Shown here one piece after another: positions 3,905 to 5,516 of a stretch of DNA of 5,516 nucleotides. Below the pieces are notes generated by a model. That model made no database searches and was not told where the DNA came from. It saw only the letters and a list, made by a program, of their open reading frames with translations. Source of the stretch: Bdellovibrionales bacterium. GTDB taxonomy: Bacteria; Bdellovibrionota; UBA2428. Positions within the stretch are counted from its first letter, which is position 1. Each line of letters opens with the position of its first letter. The position numbers and the translations under genes are program-made. Location: contig JAFEAR010000098.1 of assembly GCA_018266335.1 (NCBI GenBank), positions 1-5,516 on the forward strand, read 5' to 3'.

Positions 3905-5516
3905 TTATGCAGACTTAGGCAGCGTAGTTTTGCGCCTCTCACTCGTCGAGGTCGGTCGGCGCTTACGCACCGGCTTCTTCTCGGAGTCCGCGGCCTTTGG
4001 CTGACCACCCACCGTGTCAGGTCCTGAGAGCCAGTAGCCGAGCTCCTTGAGTGAGCGGCCGCTGAGCTTACGATCCTGCCATTCCGGCGTCGTCTCCAGG
4101 AAGCCATCGAAGGTGCTCTTGCCGCTGCCGACCACACGACGGAAGTTGTAGTGGTCATACACGTCAAGGATGTGCACCATGTAGGCCTGGGCCAGGCGCA
4201 TGTTGCCCCGGATGATCAGGATGTTCTCGTCGTTCTGGTAGCTGGCCTTGAAACCAAGGTTGTGGCTACCGAGGATGACGATGCAGTCCTTGGACATCGG
4301 GTTGATCACCACCACCTTGTCGTGGATGATGGCGTGGGCATCAGGCAGCTTGAGGATTTCTCGCACCCAGCGGGAAACATCCTTTTCCAGCGCGGAAGCC
4401 GCGATGATCGAGGAGTCCCCATCAGGACGATAGAGCTGCATGGCACCCTTGGGCACGAAGCCCCGACGCGTGTTGCGCGGCAGAGCCTGCGGGCTGGACA
4501 CCGCACCGCGGATCATCAATTCAGACTTCTTGAGGCGAAGCTCTTCGCACTTGGAGATGATCGACGGGAAACCCGGATAGAAGGCCAGGAAGTAGAGAGC
4601 TTCCCGCGCCTCGTCCATGCAGTCGAAGACCTCCTGCATGTCCGGCGGGGTTTCCGGATTGTCCTTGGGCTTGGTGCGCTTGGCCGTGTTTGGCGAGAAC
4701 CAAACCGTCAGGCGCGTGCCATCCGCGAGGACAACGTCCTTCTTGCGCTTTCCGTTTGCCGCCCGGAAAGCATCCGACTGCAGCGCCTGGCCACCCTGAC
4801 TGTCAGCCTCGAGCATCTTGTAATACTCGAGACCGTAAGCGGCAAGCTCATCGGAGATGACCTGCAGGGCGTTGTTGGACTGCGTGCACAAGCCGGTGGC
4901 CGTGCGGTTGATGCTACCCGACATAAAGCGGCGAGGCTTTTTCTTCTTGTCCACGTAGACACTGGACTTGTTGTGTCCGATGCCGTTGGCGTTAAAGAAA
5001 CGGTCCTTCACCTTGGCCTTCTTCTTGCGAAGAGCGGCTCGGGCCGGCGCGTTGGTGGCGTCGTCCTTACCGGCGTTGGCCAGCACCATGTCGAAGTAGT
5101 CGGTGTTGTCCAGGTAGAACTGCACGATCTCCGGATCGCTCAGCTCATAAAGCGCGTCGTAGACATGACCACCCTCTTTCTTGGCCAGCTCGATGAAATC
5201 CTTGATGAAGGCAGGCATGGAGCCGGCCAGCATCTGACGAATTTCCGAGCCCGGAGTCTTGATGGCCTCGATGAGCTTCTGGGGATCCGGGCTGCCGTCG
5301 GGGAGCTTGGGCAGCTTGTGGGCCAGAGCCTGGGTAGAGAGGATGCCGCGGTTGAAGCAAGCACGGAGGAAGTCACCACAGGCGGTATCGAGGGTGACGA
5401 CATTGGTCTCCGTGGCAAGCTCGGTCATCGGCACCAGCTTGTCGGGCGACGTACTTCCAGGCGCAGCGGCCATGGGGGTAATGCGCCATCTGACCTTGGA
5501 GCCTTCTTTGGCACCA
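3905..5516 (-). CDS. Phospholipase D-superfamily protein (two HKD motifs), 5'-truncated by the window
   Basis: Phospholipase D-superfamily proteins hydrolyse phosphodiesters (lipids or nucleic acids) through a histidine-phosphate intermediate formed by two HKD halves. Both halves are visible; residues are numbered from the in-frame Met at 5473. The first is H167-N-K169 with G186-S-I-N189. The second is H384-D-K386 with G402-S-H-N405. The classical Asp is shifted in the first (Asp175) and is Asn391 in the second. FNRGILSTQAL (40-50), LANAGKDDATNAPAR (131-145), FLAFYPGFPSI (295-305) and GSHNLGFKASYQNDEN match bacterial phospholipase D-like proteins of the large type, as I recall them. The last 26 residues form a basic, low-complexity tail. 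The frame stays open above Met5473 to the window end (GAKEGSKVRWRITP), and that Met has no Shine-Dalgarno site, so the true start is probably outside. The substrate is unknown; a nuclease role is possible. The gene ends at its own terminator. Confidence 0.9.
   Translation of the reverse strand, partial: GAKEGSKVRWRITPMAAAPGSTSPDKLVPMTELATETNVVTLDTACGDFLRACFNRGILSTQALAHKLPKLPDGSPDPQKLIEAIKTPGSEIRQMLAGSMPAFIKDFIELAKKEGGHVYDALYELSDPEIVQFYLDNTDYFDMVLANAGKDDATNAPARAALRKKKAKVKDRFFNANGIGHNKSSVYVDKKKKPRRFMSGSINRTATGLCTQSNNALQVISDELAAYGLEYYKMLEADSQGGQALQSDAFRAANGKRKKDVVLADGTRLTVWFSPNTAKRTKPKDNPETPPDMQEVFDCMDEAREALYFLAFYPGFPSIISKCEELRLKKSELMIRGAVSSPQALPRNTRRGFVPKGAMQLYRPDGDSSIIAASALEKDVSRWVREILKLPDAHAIIHDKVVVINPMSKDCIVILGSHNLGFKASYQNDENILIIRGNMRLAQAYMVHILDVYDHYNFRRVVGSGKSTFDGFLETTPEWQDRKLSGRSLKELGYWLSGPDTVGGQPKAADSEKKPVRKRRPTSTSERRKTTLPKSA

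Overview
The window is bacterial: it has compact genes with Shine-Dalgarno sites, a tight co-directional gene cluster, and Rho-independent terminators. I cannot name the species. No rRNA, tRNA, transposase, integrase or CRISPR array is visible. Two compositional classes are present. The minus-strand genes at 1385-3255 and 3905-5516 are clearly GC-rich with mostly G/C third codon positions. The genes at 208-1203 and the spacers (1-207, 3380-3840) are much more AT-rich with mixed third positions. This looks like a mosaic region, perhaps a plasmid, a phage-derived island or an accessory chromosomal region.

Layout. (1) 1-207 is a non-coding leader holding three inverted repeats. (2) 208-930 (+) encodes a 240-residue proline-rich, probably disordered protein. 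(3) 937-1203 (-) encodes an 88-residue glycine-rich membrane protein that converges on it with 6 bp between the stop codons. (4) 1327-1355 is a strong bidirectional intrinsic terminator. (5) 1385-3255 (-) is a four-gene cluster, in transcription order 145, 191, 170 and 71 codons. None of these has an enzymatic signature I recognise. The 170-residue product resembles small phage and accessory proteins that begin MSADN. (6) 3256-3904 is a 649-bp spacer without a convincing gene but rich in structure: two plus-strand terminator-like hairpins, a nested hairpin, a perfect 24-bp palindrome, and the terminator of the next gene. (7) 3905-5516 (-) is the 3' part of a phospholipase D-superfamily gene with two HKD half-motifs. 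Its start lies outside the window.

How they may work together. The four-gene cluster looks like one transcript ending at 1327-1355. The last two genes appear translationally coupled, because the stop codon of one overlaps the Shine-Dalgarno site of the next. The phospholipase D-like gene has its own terminator (3841-3892), so it is probably a separate unit despite lying upstream on the same strand. No function can be assigned to the cluster from sequence alone. The best leads are the uncharacterised operon and the hairpin-rich spacer ahead of it.
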